A stretch of 64,000 nucleotides of DNA from Anaerolinea sp. (GTDB taxonomy: Bacteria > Chloroflexota > Anaerolineae > Anaerolineales > Anaerolineaceae), in contig JARKPU010000013.1 of assembly GCA_029975055.1 (NCBI GenBank), positions 1-64,000 of the forward strand, in the 5' to 3' direction. The notes below the pieces were generated by a model. That model was not told where the DNA came from and did not search any database. It was given only the letters and a program-made list of their open reading frames with translations. Of this stretch, positions 9,241 to 18,022 are shown piece by piece. Position 1 is the first letter of the stretch. Every line of letters begins with the position of its first letter. The position numbers were made by a program, and so were the translations under genes.

Positions 9241-9689
9241 AACTGCACGATCTTATCCCTAACGAAGGCTCTCGGAAGAAGCGCAAGCGCAAAGGCATCG
9301 GCATCGCAGCCGGGCAGGGTAAGACCGCCGGCCGCGGGACCAAGGGCGAGGGCTCTCGCTCTGGCACCGGCGGCAACCTGTACCGCCAGGGCGGCGCGCT
9401 GCCTTTCTACAGGCGGCTGCCGTTCCAGCGCGGCGAGGGCTTCACGCCTCCTCAACAGGTTGTGTATAACGAAGTCAACCTGGAGCAGCTCGAGCGCTTC
9501 CCCGCGGGCACCGAAGTGACCCCCGAACTCCTTGCGCAAGCCGGTATGCTGCACAAGGTGAAGAACCCGGTGGTCATCCTGGGCCGCGGCGAGCTCAACG
9601 TCGCGTTGACTGTCAAAGTTCAGCGCATCTCGAAGGGCGCGCGCGCCAAGATCGAAGCCGCGGGCGGCAAAGTCGAGTTGATCGGCTGA
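9237..9689 (+). CDS. rplO: 50S ribosomal protein L15
   Basis: This 150-residue L15 has the glycine-rich N-terminal region ([16 protein letters not shown]), [11 protein letters not shown] and the L15 C-terminal [15 protein letters not shown]. It assembles late in 50S biogenesis. The ATGA overlap with rpmD indicates coupling. secY follows after 16 bases, the usual bacterial order. Confidence 0.97.
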   Translation: MKLHDLIPNEGSRKKRKRKGIGIAAGQGKTAGRGTKGEGSRSGTGGNLYRQGGALPFYRRLPFQRGEGFTPPQQVVYNEVNLEQLERFPAGTEVTPELLAQAGMLHKVKNPVVILGRGELNVALTVKVQRISKGARAKIEAAGGKVELIG

Positions 9690-9705
9690 TTCAGGAGACG
9701 ACCTC

Positions 9706-11043
9706 ATGAAACGGTCTGCTTGGCGTTTTCTGTGGAAATCAGAGGACATCCGCAAGAAGCTGCTCATCACGTTGCTTCTGCTGGTGTTGTACCGCCTGGC
9801 TGCAAATATTCCTGTGCCGGGGATCGACCGCGCCGTGCTGGCCCAACTGGCTACGAGCGCAAACCCGGCACAGAACCTGTTCAACATGCTCGACCTGCTC
9901 TCCGGCGGGACGATGTCAAACTTCTCCATCCTGGCAATGGGCGTGTACCCGTACATCACCGCTCAGATTATCCTCACGCTGTTGATCCCGATCATCCCCG
10001 CTCTCGAGCGGCGCATGAAGGACAACCCGCGCGAAGGGCAGATCTTCCAGGAAAAATGGACGATGATCCTCACCATCCCGATGGCGGCGCTATCGGCGAT
10101 TGGGCAGATCAACATCTTCAGCCAGCTGGCTGGGCGGCAAATCTTCCCGAGTTATGGATTCACCGGGGCCAACCTGGTGCCGACGCTGGCGACGATCATC
10201 ACCATGATGGCCGGCACGATGTTTGGCGTCTGGCTTGGCCAGTTGATCTCGGAATACGGCATCCCCAAGCAAGGCCTTTCGCTGATCATCTTCGCCGGTA
10301 TCGTGGCGCGCATCCCGGCCAACCTGGCCTCGCTGCTCAGCGATAAGGTCAATGGCTGGTGGATGCTGCTGGTGATCCTGGTTCTGCTTGCGCTGACGAT
10401 CTTCGCGATTGTGTATGTGCAGCAGGGCCGCCGGAACGTGCCGGTGTTCTTCCCCGGGCGGCGCGTGGGCAACCGCATGTCGATGCCCGTCCACAGCAAC
10501 CTGCCATTGATGGTCAATATGGCCGGTATGATCCCGTTGATCTTCGCGCAGGCGATCCTGACCTTCCCCTCGATCCTCTCGAGCTACTTCGTCAATTCGA
10601 AGACCACCTGGGTCGCCAATATTGCGACGACGATATCATCGACGTTCAACGGCCAGAGCGCGGTTTACTCGCTGCTGTATTTTGTGATGGTGGTGGCCTT
10701 CACGTTCTTCTACACGGACGTGATGTTCCAGCAACAGAACTATGGCGAGAACCTCAAGCGCCAGGGAGCGCAGATCCCCGGGGTTGTGCGCGGCACGCCC
10801 ACGCAGAAATACCTGAATAAGGTGCAACAGCGCATCACGCTGCCGGGGTCGTTGTTCCTCGGGCTGGTGGCCGTCCTGCCGTATATCCTGGGCGCGATCT
10901 TCCCGACCACGGCGCGCGCCGGTTTGTTCCTGATCTCGGCCGCGGGTCTGCTGATTGTGGTGGGCGTCGTTCGCGACACCTTCACGATCATCGAAACCGA
11001 ACTGAAGCTCCACGGATACCAGGAAAGCCTGATCAAAGGATAG
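9706..11043 (+). CDS. secY: Protein translocase subunit SecY
   Basis: This 445-residue inner-membrane protein has ten predicted membrane spans and forms the SecYEG channel. It starts with the short cytoplasmic KSEDIRKKLLITL leader of the family and has LYRLAANIPVPGID and the MGVYPYITAQIILTLL helix that contributes to the pore ring. The cytoplasmic loop GENLKRQGAQIPGVVRGTPT matches the ribosome-binding loop. Length and order (rplO-secY-adk-map) are standard. Confidence 0.97.
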   Translation: MKRSAWRFLWKSEDIRKKLLITLLLLVLYRLAANIPVPGIDRAVLAQLATSANPAQNLFNMLDLLSGGTMSNFSILAMGVYPYITAQIILTLLIPIIPALERRMKDNPREGQIFQEKWTMILTIPMAALSAIGQINIFSQLAGRQIFPSYGFTGANLVPTLATIITMMAGTMFGVWLGQLISEYGIPKQGLSLIIFAGIVARIPANLASLLSDKVNGWWMLLVILVLLALTIFAIVYVQQGRRNVPVFFPGRRVGNRMSMPVHSNLPLMVNMAGMIPLIFAQAILTFPSILSSYFVNSKTTWVANIATTISSTFNGQSAVYSLLYFVMVVAFTFFYTDVMFQQQNYGENLKRQGAQIPGVVRGTPTQKYLNKVQQRITLPGSLFLGLVAVLPYILGAIFPTTARAGLFLISAAGLLIVVGVVRDTFTIIETELKLHGYQESLIKG

Positions 11044-11051
11044 GGTCGAGA

Positions 11052-11705
11052 ATGGGCAAGTACATCATCCTGCTTGGGCCTCCGGGGGCCGGCAAAGGCA
11101 CCCAGGCGCAGATCATCGCCAAAGAATTCGGGCTGGCGCACGTCTCCTCAGGAGACCTTTTCCGCGAGAACCTGAAGAACCAGACCGAACTTGGCAAGCT
11201 GGCCCAGGGTTACATGAACCGGGGGGAGCTTGTCCCGGACGATGTGACCATCGCGATGGTGAAAGAACGCATCAGCCGGCCCGACTGCGCGCAGGGTGTG
11301 CTTCTCGATGGCTTCCCGCGCACCCCGGCTCAGGCCGACGCCCTTGAAAAGGTGCTTGCTGAGTTGGGCGGGAAGGTGAGCTGCGTGCCGTATATCTCGG
11401 TGGCCCCTGATGTGCTCATCGAGCGCCTGAGCGGGCGCTGGACATGCCCGGCCTGCGGGAACGTCTATCACGAGAAGTACAACCCGCCCAAATCGGCCGG
11501 GAAATGTGATAAAGACGGCAGCGAGTTGATCCAGCGCGAGGACGATAAACCCGCAACCGTCGAACGCAGGATTCGTGTTTACATGGAGCAGACCGCTCCG
11601 CTCATCCAATACTACCAGGACCGGAACCTGCTGGTGGAAGTGGACGGCACACAATCGATCGAGTCCGTCTCGCAGCAGATGCTGGCGGCGATCCGTAAAG
11701 GTTAA
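11052..11705 (+). CDS. adk: Adenylate kinase, zinc-lid form
   Basis: This 217-residue enzyme interconverts ATP and AMP with two ADP. The P-loop GPPGAGKGT is at residues 9-17 and LLDGFPRT at about 84-91. The lid domain carries C132, C135, C152 and D155, which fits the structural zinc site of Gram-positive-type long adenylate kinases. It begins 8 bases after secY and ends 4 bases before map. Confidence 0.97.
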   Translation: MGKYIILLGPPGAGKGTQAQIIAKEFGLAHVSSGDLFRENLKNQTELGKLAQGYMNRGELVPDDVTIAMVKERISRPDCAQGVLLDGFPRTPAQADALEKVLAELGGKVSCVPYISVAPDVLIERLSGRWTCPACGNVYHEKYNPPKSAGKCDKDGSELIQREDDKPATVERRIRVYMEQTAPLIQYYQDRNLLVEVDGTQSIESVSQQMLAAIRKG

Positions 11706-11709
11706 ACGT

Positions 11710-12495
11710 ATGGCTTGGGACAGGCAGATCACCCTCAAAACCGCGGCAGAGCTGGAGGTCATGCGCGAGGCCGGCAAGATCAACGCCGAAGCGCTGGCGG
11801 CAGCCAGGGCGGCCATCCGCCCGGGCGCAACGACCGCCGATGTGAACGCCGCGGCTGAGGAAGTGCTGCGCAAGTACAATGTGATTTCGCCGTTCAAGAA
11901 TTACCCCGGCCCTTACCCTTACCCGGCTTCGACCTGCGTGAGCGTGAACGAAGAGCTGGTGCATGGCATCCCAAGCAAATCGCGCAAGCTCAAAGAAGGC
12001 GATATCGTCACCGTGGACTGCGGTACGGTTTACAAAGGCTTTGTGGCCGATTCGGCCTTCACGGCCGGGGTGGGTGAGATCTCCGAAACGGCGCGCAAGC
12101 TCCTCGAAGTGACGGAAGGCGCCCTTTACGAGGGCATCCGCCAGATGGTGGTTGGCAAGCGCGTGGGCGATGTTTCTGCGGCCATTCAGCAGTATGTGGA
12201 GAGCCGCGGGTTCCATGTGACGCGCGAGTACACCGGGCACGGCGTTGGGCGGCGCATGCACGAAGGCCCCCAGGTGCCCAATTACGGCACGCCCGGGCGC
12301 GGGATCGAACTGCGCGCGGGGATGACGATTGCGCTCGAGCCGATGGTGCTGGTGAAGACCTGGCAGACGCGCGTGATGCCGGACGAGTGGACGGTCTCAT
12401 CGGCCGACGGCTCGTTGACCGCGCATTTCGAGCATTCGGTGGCTGTCACCGAGGCGGGGCCGCGCATTTTGACCCTGCCTGATGGAGCAGAGTAA
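11710..12495 (+). CDS. map: Methionine aminopeptidase type I
   Basis: This 261-residue cytosolic enzyme removes the initiator methionine. Family motifs include the LKTAAELEVMREAGKINAEA start, SVNEELVHGIP, the metal ligands in VTVDCGT and DSAFT, the TGHGVGRRMHE histidine region, and the FEHSVAVTE glutamate. The frame is open upstream within adk, but the ATG at 11710 gives the normal N-terminus. It follows adk by 4 bases. Confidence 0.96.
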   Translation: MAWDRQITLKTAAELEVMREAGKINAEALAAARAAIRPGATTADVNAAAEEVLRKYNVISPFKNYPGPYPYPASTCVSVNEELVHGIPSKSRKLKEGDIVTVDCGTVYKGFVADSAFTAGVGEISETARKLLEVTEGALYEGIRQMVVGKRVGDVSAAIQQYVESRGFHVTREYTGHGVGRRMHEGPQVPNYGTPGRGIELRAGMTIALEPMVLVKTWQTRVMPDEWTVSSADGSLTAHFEHSVAVTEAGPRILTLPDGAE

Positions 12496-12505
12496 CGTAG
12501 AAACC

Positions 12506-12534
12506 TGGACGGAAACGGCAACAGCAGGTATAAT
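12506..12534 (+). promoter_or_regulatory. Candidate promoter before rpmJ
   Basis: TGGACG at 12506-12511 and a perfect TATAAT at 12529-12534 are 17 bases apart. They lie in the 86-base gap between map and rpmJ, where infA would normally be. The predicted leader of about 40 bases contains a GAAGGAG ribosome site. It could drive rpmJ through rpsI independently of the upstream genes. Confidence 0.6.
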
Positions 12535-12581
12535 CGGTTGTTTGGCTTGCAGGTTGCCAATCTATGAAGGAGCAAGGTATC

Positions 12582-12695
12582 ATGAGAGTATCGCCATCTA
12601 TTCGCAAGCGATGCGCCAAGTGCAAGATCGTCAAGCGCGGTGGGCGCCTGTATGTGATTTGTGACAACCCGAAACATAAGCAGCGACAGGGATAG
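12582..12695 (+). CDS. rpmJ: 50S ribosomal protein L36, zinc form
   Basis: This short gene encodes 37 residues beginning [15 protein letters not shown]. The zinc ligands C11, C14, C27 and H32 are all present, as in the zinc-binding L36. GAAGGAG lies 9-15 bases upstream of the ATG. It sits between map and rpsM, its usual place, but without infA before it. rpsM starts 6 bases after the stop. Confidence 0.96.
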   Translation: MRVSPSIRKRCAKCKIVKRGGRLYVICDNPKHKQRQG

Positions 12696-12701
12696 TAAAA
12701 C

Positions 12702-13088
12702 ATGGCTCGTATTGAAGGTGTTGATCTGCCGCGCAATAAGCGCATTGAGGTCGGACTGACCTACATTTATGGCATTGGCCCGACCCGGGCTCACACGATT
12801 CTTTCGGCCACGCGTGTCAACCCCGATACGCGCGTGAAAGACCTGACCGAGGCCGAAGTCAACCTGATGCGCGATTTTATCTCGCGCACATATAAAGTGG
12901 AAGGCGACCTGCGCCGAGAAGTTCAGATGAACATCAAGCGCCTGGTCGAGATCGGGTGCTACCGCGGCCTGCGCCATCGCCGCAACCTGCCCGTGCATGG
13001 GCAGCGCACCCGCACCAATTCCCGGACGCGCAAAGGCCCCAAGAAGACCGTTGCCGGTCGCGGCCGCCGCCGGGGTGGCAAGAAGTAA
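12702..13088 (+). CDS. rpsM: 30S ribosomal protein S13
   Basis: This 128-residue S13 begins [20 protein letters not shown], has YGIGPTRA, and ends with the basic [18 protein letters not shown] tail that reaches the P-site tRNA. It lies in the 30S head with S19. It follows rpmJ by 6 bases. A 118-base gap separates it from rpsK. Confidence 0.97.
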   Translation: MARIEGVDLPRNKRIEVGLTYIYGIGPTRAHTILSATRVNPDTRVKDLTEAEVNLMRDFISRTYKVEGDLRREVQMNIKRLVEIGCYRGLRHRRNLPVHGQRTRTNSRTRKGPKKTVAGRGRRRGGKK

Positions 13089-13206
13089 TTCGGCCAGGCC
13101 GGCCTGGAAAGGGGCTTCCTCACCCTGCGGCAGCCGGGCCGGGCATGGTCTGAATGAACTCTTGAGAATTTTATATACCTGGATGTAACGTAAACAGGAA
13201 GGAATC

Positions 13207-13611
13207 ATGGCTCAAAACGTACGTGCAGCACGCCGCGCGGTCACCGCGAAAAAGGTCAAGCGAACGCTGACCTCCGGCGAGATCCATATCTTTGCTTCCT
13301 TCAACAACACCATCGTTACGGTGACCGACCAGCAGGGCAACGCCGTCTGCTGGGGCAGCTCCGGTTCGGCCGGGTTCAAGGGCTCGCGCAAAAGCACGCC
13401 TTTTGCCGCGCGCCTGGCCGCCGAGCAGGCCATCAAAGCGGCCTTAGCGATGGGTTTGCAGGAAGCCGATCTGATCGTCAAGGGGCCTGGCCCCGGTCGT
13501 GAGTCGGCCATTCGGGCCGTCCAAAGCCTGGGTGTCAGGGTGCGTTCGATCGCAGACGTGACGCCGGTGCCGCATAACGGCTGCCGGCCGCCGAAGAAAC
13601 GCCGCGTCTAA
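13207..13611 (+). CDS. rpsK: 30S ribosomal protein S11
   Basis: This 134-residue S11 has [41 protein letters not shown] and the C-terminal [18 protein letters not shown]. It forms the 30S platform with S7 near the E site. GGAAGG precedes the ATG. Length and position are normal. Confidence 0.97.
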   Translation: MAQNVRAARRAVTAKKVKRTLTSGEIHIFASFNNTIVTVTDQQGNAVCWGSSGSAGFKGSRKSTPFAARLAAEQAIKAALAMGLQEADLIVKGPGPGRESAIRAVQSLGVRVRSIADVTPVPHNGCRPPKKRRV

Positions 13612-13626
13612 AAGAGAGGGATCTGT

Positions 13627-14265
13627 ATGGCTAGATATGTAGGCCCGGTATGCAAATTGTGCCGGCGAGAAGGTGAAAAACTGTTTTTGAAAGGCGAGCG
13701 CTGCTACGGCCCGAAGTGCTCGTTCGAGAAGCGTGGTTTTGTCCCCGGCCAGCACGGCCGCACCCGGCAAGGCCGCAGTGAACGTGAATCGGACTACGCC
13801 CGCCAGTTGCGCGCCAAGCAGCGCGCCCGCCGTGTGTATGGCATCTTCGAGCGCCAGTTCCGCCGCTACTTCGGCGTGGCGCTGCGCAAGAAAGGCCTGA
13901 CGGGCCTGAACTTGCTGCAGACGCTCGAAATGCGCCTGGATAACGTGGTTTATCGCCTGGGGTTCGCCGGCGACCGCGCCCAGGCCCGCCAGCTGGTCAA
14001 CCACGGCCATATCCTGGTGAACAACCATAAGGCAGACATCCCCTCGATGCTGCTTTCGAATGGTGATGTTGTGACCGTCAGTGAGACCGCCCTGCGGAAC
14101 GGCTACTTCAAAGAGCTGCCCGAGATCGCGGAAAAGCGCCTGTGCCCTCTGTGGCTCAGCCGCGACGCCAAGAACCTCTCAGGGCGCGTTTTGCGGCTGC
14201 CCGAGCGGGCCGAGATTGACGGTAACCTGAACGAGCAATTGATCGTCGAGTATTACTCGCGCTAA
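13627..14265 (+). CDS. rpsD: 30S ribosomal protein S4, zinc (C+) form
   Basis: This 212-residue S4 has a zinc-type N-terminus with C9, C12, C26 and C31. The S4 RNA-binding domain is in the middle ([26 protein letters not shown]). S4 is a primary 16S rRNA binder that nucleates 30S assembly. It lies between rpsK and rpoA in the usual alpha-operon order. Confidence 0.97.
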   Translation: MARYVGPVCKLCRREGEKLFLKGERCYGPKCSFEKRGFVPGQHGRTRQGRSERESDYARQLRAKQRARRVYGIFERQFRRYFGVALRKKGLTGLNLLQTLEMRLDNVVYRLGFAGDRAQARQLVNHGHILVNNHKADIPSMLLSNGDVVTVSETALRNGYFKELPEIAEKRLCPLWLSRDAKNLSGRVLRLPERAEIDGNLNEQLIVEYYSR

Positions 14266-14313
14266 GACACCAACGAATCCGGGCTCCCAGCCGGGGGCCG
14301 GAAGGGGTGAATT

Positions 14314-15279
14314 GTGGCAGCTCTAAGTAACATGGTAACGCCGAAAGTCGAGCGCGAAGCCGAAGCTCGCAATTATGGCAAGTTCGTGATCGGACCCCTC
14401 GAGGCTGGTTACGGCGTGACGCTTGGCAACGCCTTGCGCCGCGTGCTGCTCTCCTCGCTGGACGGGGCCGCGATAACATCCATCCGCATTTCGGATGTGC
14501 TGCATGAGTTCAGCGACATCCCGGGCGTGCGCGAAGATGTCATTCAGGTCATGCTGCAGATCAAGCAAATCCGCTTGATCCTTCACGACGTCGAATCCTC
14601 TCATCTGCACCTCGATGTGCGGGGCGAAGGGGTGGTGACCGCCGCTGATATCCAGGCGCCTGCAGATGTGGAGATCGTCAACCCAGACCTGTACCTGTTC
14701 ACGGTGGACGACCCCAACACCCGCCTGGAAATCGATATGACGGTTGGCCGCGGTCGCGGATATTCTCCGGCTTCAGAACGCAGCGGCCGGCTTCCGATCG
14801 GCGAGCTGCCGGTGGATGCCATCTTCACCCCGGTCAAACGGGTCAACTGGATGGTTTCTGCGGCGCGCGTCGGCCAGAGCACGAATTACGACCGCCTGAA
14901 CATGGAAATCTGGACGGACGGGACGATCTCGCCGGAGCGCGCATTGAGCACGGCTTCGAAGATCATCATTGACCACCTGCGCTTCATCGCCGGGGTCAGC
15001 GAGGAATCGCTGATGCTGGGCGTGGAGAAGGAAGTGGTCGGCAGCCGCCTGACGAGTGAAGCCGCCGAGACGCCGATCGAGAACCTTGACCTTTCGGTGC
15101 GTGTATTCAACTCTTTGAAGCGCACCGGGATCACCACGGTTGGCGACGTGCTCGAGCTGCTCGAAAAGGGCGACGAGGCGGTGATGTCCATTCGCAATTT
15201 CGGCGAGAAGAGCCTCGATGAACTGCGTCAGAAGATGCGGGAAAAGGGCTTCCTGCACGATGAAAAAACGGTGGAGTAA
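14314..15279 (+). CDS. rpoA: DNA-directed RNA polymerase subunit alpha
   Basis: This 321-residue alpha subunit has the N-terminal dimerisation domain with GYGVTLGNALRRVLLSSLDG and a C-terminal domain with the helix-hairpin-helix pattern (SLKRTGITTVGDVLELL, RNFGEKSLDEL) that binds UP elements and activators. The chosen start is a GTG at 14314 with GGAAGGGGTGA just upstream. An ATG lies 18 bases further in. Confidence 0.96.
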   Translation: MAALSNMVTPKVEREAEARNYGKFVIGPLEAGYGVTLGNALRRVLLSSLDGAAITSIRISDVLHEFSDIPGVREDVIQVMLQIKQIRLILHDVESSHLHLDVRGEGVVTAADIQAPADVEIVNPDLYLFTVDDPNTRLEIDMTVGRGRGYSPASERSGRLPIGELPVDAIFTPVKRVNWMVSAARVGQSTNYDRLNMEIWTDGTISPERALSTASKIIIDHLRFIAGVSEESLMLGVEKEVVGSRLTSEAAETPIENLDLSVRVFNSLKRTGITTVGDVLELLEKGDEAVMSIRNFGEKSLDELRQKMREKGFLHDEKTVE

Positions 15280-15285
15280 GCGATT

Positions 15286-15663
15286 ATGCGACACGGTGTA
15301 GCTGGTTATAAACTGGGGCGGAGTGTTGGGCAGCGCAACAGCCTGCGCAAGACGATGATCATCCAGTTGTTTACTCATGAGCGCATCCGGACGACCCGCG
15401 CCAAGGCGCAGGCCATCCGCGGCGCAGCGGAAAAGTTGATCACGCTGGCCCGCAACAGCGGCAACGGCAGTGATATCGACAAGGTGAATGCCCGCCGCCT
15501 GGCGGCTGCCCGCCTGGGCAACCCCGCCGCAGTGCGGAAATTGTTTGAAGACCTTGGCCCGCGCTACGCGAACCGCAACGGCGGTTACACGCGCATGCTC
15601 AAGCTGACGCCCCGCCTGGGCGATGCCGCCGAAATGGTCTTGCTGGAGCTGGTCGAGGGTTAG
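15286..15663 (+). CDS. rplQ: 50S ribosomal protein L17
   Basis: This 125-residue L17 has the family start (MRHGVAGYKLGR, then LRKTMIIQLFTHERIRTTRAK). It lies near the tunnel exit. It starts 6 bases after rpoA and is followed 33 bases later by truA. Confidence 0.96.
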   Translation: MRHGVAGYKLGRSVGQRNSLRKTMIIQLFTHERIRTTRAKAQAIRGAAEKLITLARNSGNGSDIDKVNARRLAAARLGNPAAVRKLFEDLGPRYANRNGGYTRMLKLTPRLGDAAEMVLLELVEG

Positions 15664-15696
15664 GCAGTTCGTCATCCGGCTTGAGGCCGGGTGGTC

Positions 15697-16473
15697 ATGG
15701 CACGTTACAAACTTATTCTTGCCTACGATGGCACGCATTTCCAGGGGTTCCAGCGGCAGGGGAAGGGCCGCACGGTTCAACAGGAACTGGAAAAGGTCCT
15801 GAAGCAGCTGGGCTGGGAAGGGAGTTCGATCCTTTCCGCCGGGCGGACCGACACAGGCGTGCACGCCAGCGGGCAGGTGGTGGCCTTCGATTTCGATTGG
15901 GGCCATTCCTCCGCCGAGCTGGCGAGCGCGCTCAACGCCGGGCTGCCGCCCGACCTGGCCGTGAAAGAGGCTGTGGAAGCGGGCGAGCACTTCCATCCGC
16001 GTTACGACGCAGTGGAACGCAGCTACCGCTACCACATCTACACGGCCAACCAGCGCGACCCCCTGCGCGAGCGGTTTGCCTGGCGGGTAGCCCCGGCCTT
16101 GAGCCTGGAGCGGCTGCAAGCCGCCGCCGGTTTGCTGCCGGGGAGACACGACTTCGCCGCATTTGGGAACCCGCCGCGCCCTGGAGGAAGCACCACTCGC
16201 TACATTTATTCGGCGGGCTGGCGGGCCGAAGGCGATGACCTGTACTTTGAAGTGCACGGGAATGCCTTCTTATACCACATGGTGCGCCGATTGGTGTTCA
16301 CGATGGTGCAGGTCGGGCAGGAACGGTTGAGACTGGAGGATTTTGCCTCCGCGATCAACGAAACTCGACCGCTGCCGCCCGGCCTGGCCCCTGCCCAGGG
16401 ATTGGTGCTTGTGGGAGTGCGCTACGCAGCCAACCGGCAGGAAGCGGTAAGAATTATGAAGACCTTGTTGTAA
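15697..16473 (+). CDS. truA: tRNA pseudouridine(38-40) synthase TruA
   Basis: This roughly 258-residue enzyme makes pseudouridine at tRNA positions 38-40. Motifs are LAYDGTHFQGFQRQ, the catalytic aspartate in SAGRTDTGVHA, and FLYHMVRRLV near the end. An in-frame GTG lies 6 bases upstream at 15691. The ATG at 15697 is preferred. Its location between rplQ and rplM is common outside proteobacteria. Confidence 0.95.
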   Translation: MARYKLILAYDGTHFQGFQRQGKGRTVQQELEKVLKQLGWEGSSILSAGRTDTGVHASGQVVAFDFDWGHSSAELASALNAGLPPDLAVKEAVEAGEHFHPRYDAVERSYRYHIYTANQRDPLRERFAWRVAPALSLERLQAAAGLLPGRHDFAAFGNPPRPGGSTTRYIYSAGWRAEGDDLYFEVHGNAFLYHMVRRLVFTMVQVGQERLRLEDFASAINETRPLPPGLAPAQGLVLVGVRYAANRQEAVRIMKTLL

Positions 16474-16482
16474 GGTGATGAA

Positions 16483-16914
16483 ATGGGAATGGACAAAACG
16501 TACGTCGTTAAAGGAAAGCCAGAGTCCAAGTGGATCCTGGTGAACGCAGAATCGCAGGGCCTTGGCCGGTTAGCGACGCAGATCGCCTACTACCTGCTGG
16601 GGAAGCATAAACCGACCTTCACCCCCGGGGTGGAAGTGGGTGATTACGTGGTGGTTGTGAACGCAGAGCGTTTGGCCATCACCAACGAGCGGGCTCTGAC
16701 GAAAGTTTACTACCGCCACTCCAATTACCCCGGCGGTCTGAAGTCCGTCAGCCTGCGCGACCAGATGCAAAACCACCCCGACCGGGTGATCCGCGCTGCC
16801 GTGTGGGGCATGCTGCCGCACAACAAGCTGGGCCGCAGGCTCATCAAGAAATTGAAGATCTACGCCGGGAGTGAACACCCGCACGTGGCCCAGAACCCGA
16901 CCCCGGCTGCATAA
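16483..16914 (+). CDS. rplM: 50S ribosomal protein L13
   Basis: This 143-residue L13 begins MGMDKTYVVKGKPESKWILVNA and has LGKHKPTFTPGVEVGDYVVVVNA and the WGMLPHNKLGR motif. It is an early 50S assembly protein. It forms the usual pair with rpsI, 15 bases downstream. Confidence 0.97.
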   Translation: MGMDKTYVVKGKPESKWILVNAESQGLGRLATQIAYYLLGKHKPTFTPGVEVGDYVVVVNAERLAITNERALTKVYYRHSNYPGGLKSVSLRDQMQNHPDRVIRAAVWGMLPHNKLGRRLIKKLKIYAGSEHPHVAQNPTPAA

Positions 16915-16929
16915 AGGAGCGAGAGAAAG

Positions 16930-17325
16930 ATGTCTGTCCAGTATTACGAAGGTATCGGCCGACGCAAAGAGGCGACTGCGCGCGTCCGCCTGATGAGCGG
17001 AAACGGCAAGTTCATCGTCAATGAGAAGGCCGCTGAAGAGTATTTCACCCGCATGGGTGACCTCGAAGCCATTCTCGCCCCGCTGTATGCCGCCGGGCAA
17101 GAACGCAACCGCTTTGATATCACCGTGCTGGTGACCGGCGGCGGCGTGACCGGGCAGACCGATGCGGTGAAGCTTGGCATGGCCCGCGCCCTGGTGAAGA
17201 TGAACGCCGAGCTGGTTCCGGCCATGCGCAAGGGCGGGTTCCTTACCCGCGATGCGCGCGTGAAGGAACGCAAGAAGCCAGGCCTCAAGCGCGCCCGCAA
17301 GGCCCCCACTTACACCAAGCGCTAG
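16930..17325 (+). CDS. rpsI: 30S ribosomal protein S9
   Basis: This 131-residue S9 begins with YYEGIGRRKEATARVRL and ends with the basic KKPGLKRARKAPTYTKR tail that touches the anticodon of P-site tRNA. It is the last gene of the ribosomal cluster and is followed by an intrinsic terminator at 17401. Confidence 0.97.
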   Translation: MSVQYYEGIGRRKEATARVRLMSGNGKFIVNEKAAEEYFTRMGDLEAILAPLYAAGQERNRFDITVLVTGGGVTGQTDAVKLGMARALVKMNAELVPAMRKGGFLTRDARVKERKKPGLKRARKAPTYTKR

Positions 17326-17400
17326 GTCTTTGCGCCAGTCCATCCGGCCGGCTCGTGAGCGTTTCGTTCGCGGGCAGGCTGTGATATGACGATGATATTA

Positions 17401-17429
17401 AAAACCGCAGGTGATCAGCCTGCGGTTTT
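17401..17429 (+). terminator. Intrinsic terminator after rpsI
   Basis: 17401-17411 pairs with 17419-17429 (11 bp, 7-base loop). The stem is flanked by A and T runs, so it can act in both directions. It ends the ribosomal cluster on the + strand and the convergent DUF302 gene on the minus strand. Confidence 0.85.
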
Positions 17430-17458
17430 GCGTTGGCCGGGAGATGAGGGGGAAATCC

Positions 17459-17917
17459 CTATAAATCGGTGAGATGGTTGAGGCGCTCCCAGGGCTTGCT
17501 TTCTTCGGCGCTCGAGCTGGGTGCGTCCTTCAGCCGCTTCGACACCTGCAGGAGCTTGCCGCGCAGCTCACTCGCCAGTTCGATCAGCACGTCATCCGGG
17601 TTATCGGAACAGCCGATCATCTGCGCCGGGTCGGCGATGCGCACCAGCGTCTTTCCGTCTGCGGTTGTCTCCACCGAAACGTTGCAGGGCATCATCAGCC
17701 CGATGCGCGGGTCGCGCTCGAGCGCGCGGTGAGCGATGGGCGGGTTGCAGGCTCCGAGGATGGTGTATGGCCGAAAGTTGACATTCAGCTTAGATTTCAT
17801 CGTCTGCTGGACGTCAATGCTGGTGATGACGCCAAAGCCCTCGGCCTTCAGAGCATCTTCCACCAGCTTCAAGGCCAGCTTGTAGGGTGTATCCAGGATG
17901 ATTTCGAACTCGTCCAT
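17459..17917 (-). CDS. DUF302 family protein
   Basis: This 152-residue soluble protein has the DUF302 pattern: an N-terminal strand-helix region, TILGACNPPIAHRALERDP, LMMPCNVSVE and an acidic helix ending. DUF302 proteins are small alpha/beta domains of unknown function. A short Ser/Glu-rich tail follows the domain. The frame extends to a TTG 33 bases upstream. The ATG at 17917 is preferred, with AAGGAAAGG about 12 bases before it. It is convergent with rpsI and divergent from the mazG fusion. No operon partner is seen. Confidence 0.82.
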   Translation of the reverse strand: MDEFEIILDTPYKLALKLVEDALKAEGFGVITSIDVQQTMKSKLNVNFRPYTILGACNPPIAHRALERDPRIGLMMPCNVSVETTADGKTLVRIADPAQMIGCSDNPDDVLIELASELRGKLLQVSKRLKDAPSSSAEESKPWERLNHLTDL

Positions 17918-17939
17918 CTCGTTTCGCGGCCTTTCCTTT

Positions 17940-17966
17940 GGTAAAATCAACCCGACCTATTTTACC
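17940..17966. promoter_or_regulatory. Inverted repeat between divergent genes, with TAAAAT on both strands
   Basis: GGTAAAAT at 17940-17947 and ATTTTACC at 17959-17966 form an 8-bp inverted repeat with an 11-base spacer. Each arm has TAAAAT in the direction of one divergent gene (17917 minus, 18023 plus). It could be a pair of -10 boxes or an operator. No convincing -35 was found. Confidence 0.35.
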
Positions 17967-18022
17967 GCAATCCCACAGGATGTGCAGGCCGGGGCCTGCC
18001 TGGGGAGATTTGAGGATGAATA

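Noticed and set aside
13162..13177. TTGAGA and TATATA before rpsK as a promoter
   Set aside because: The two boxes are only about 4 bases apart, and no hexamer at normal distance matches.
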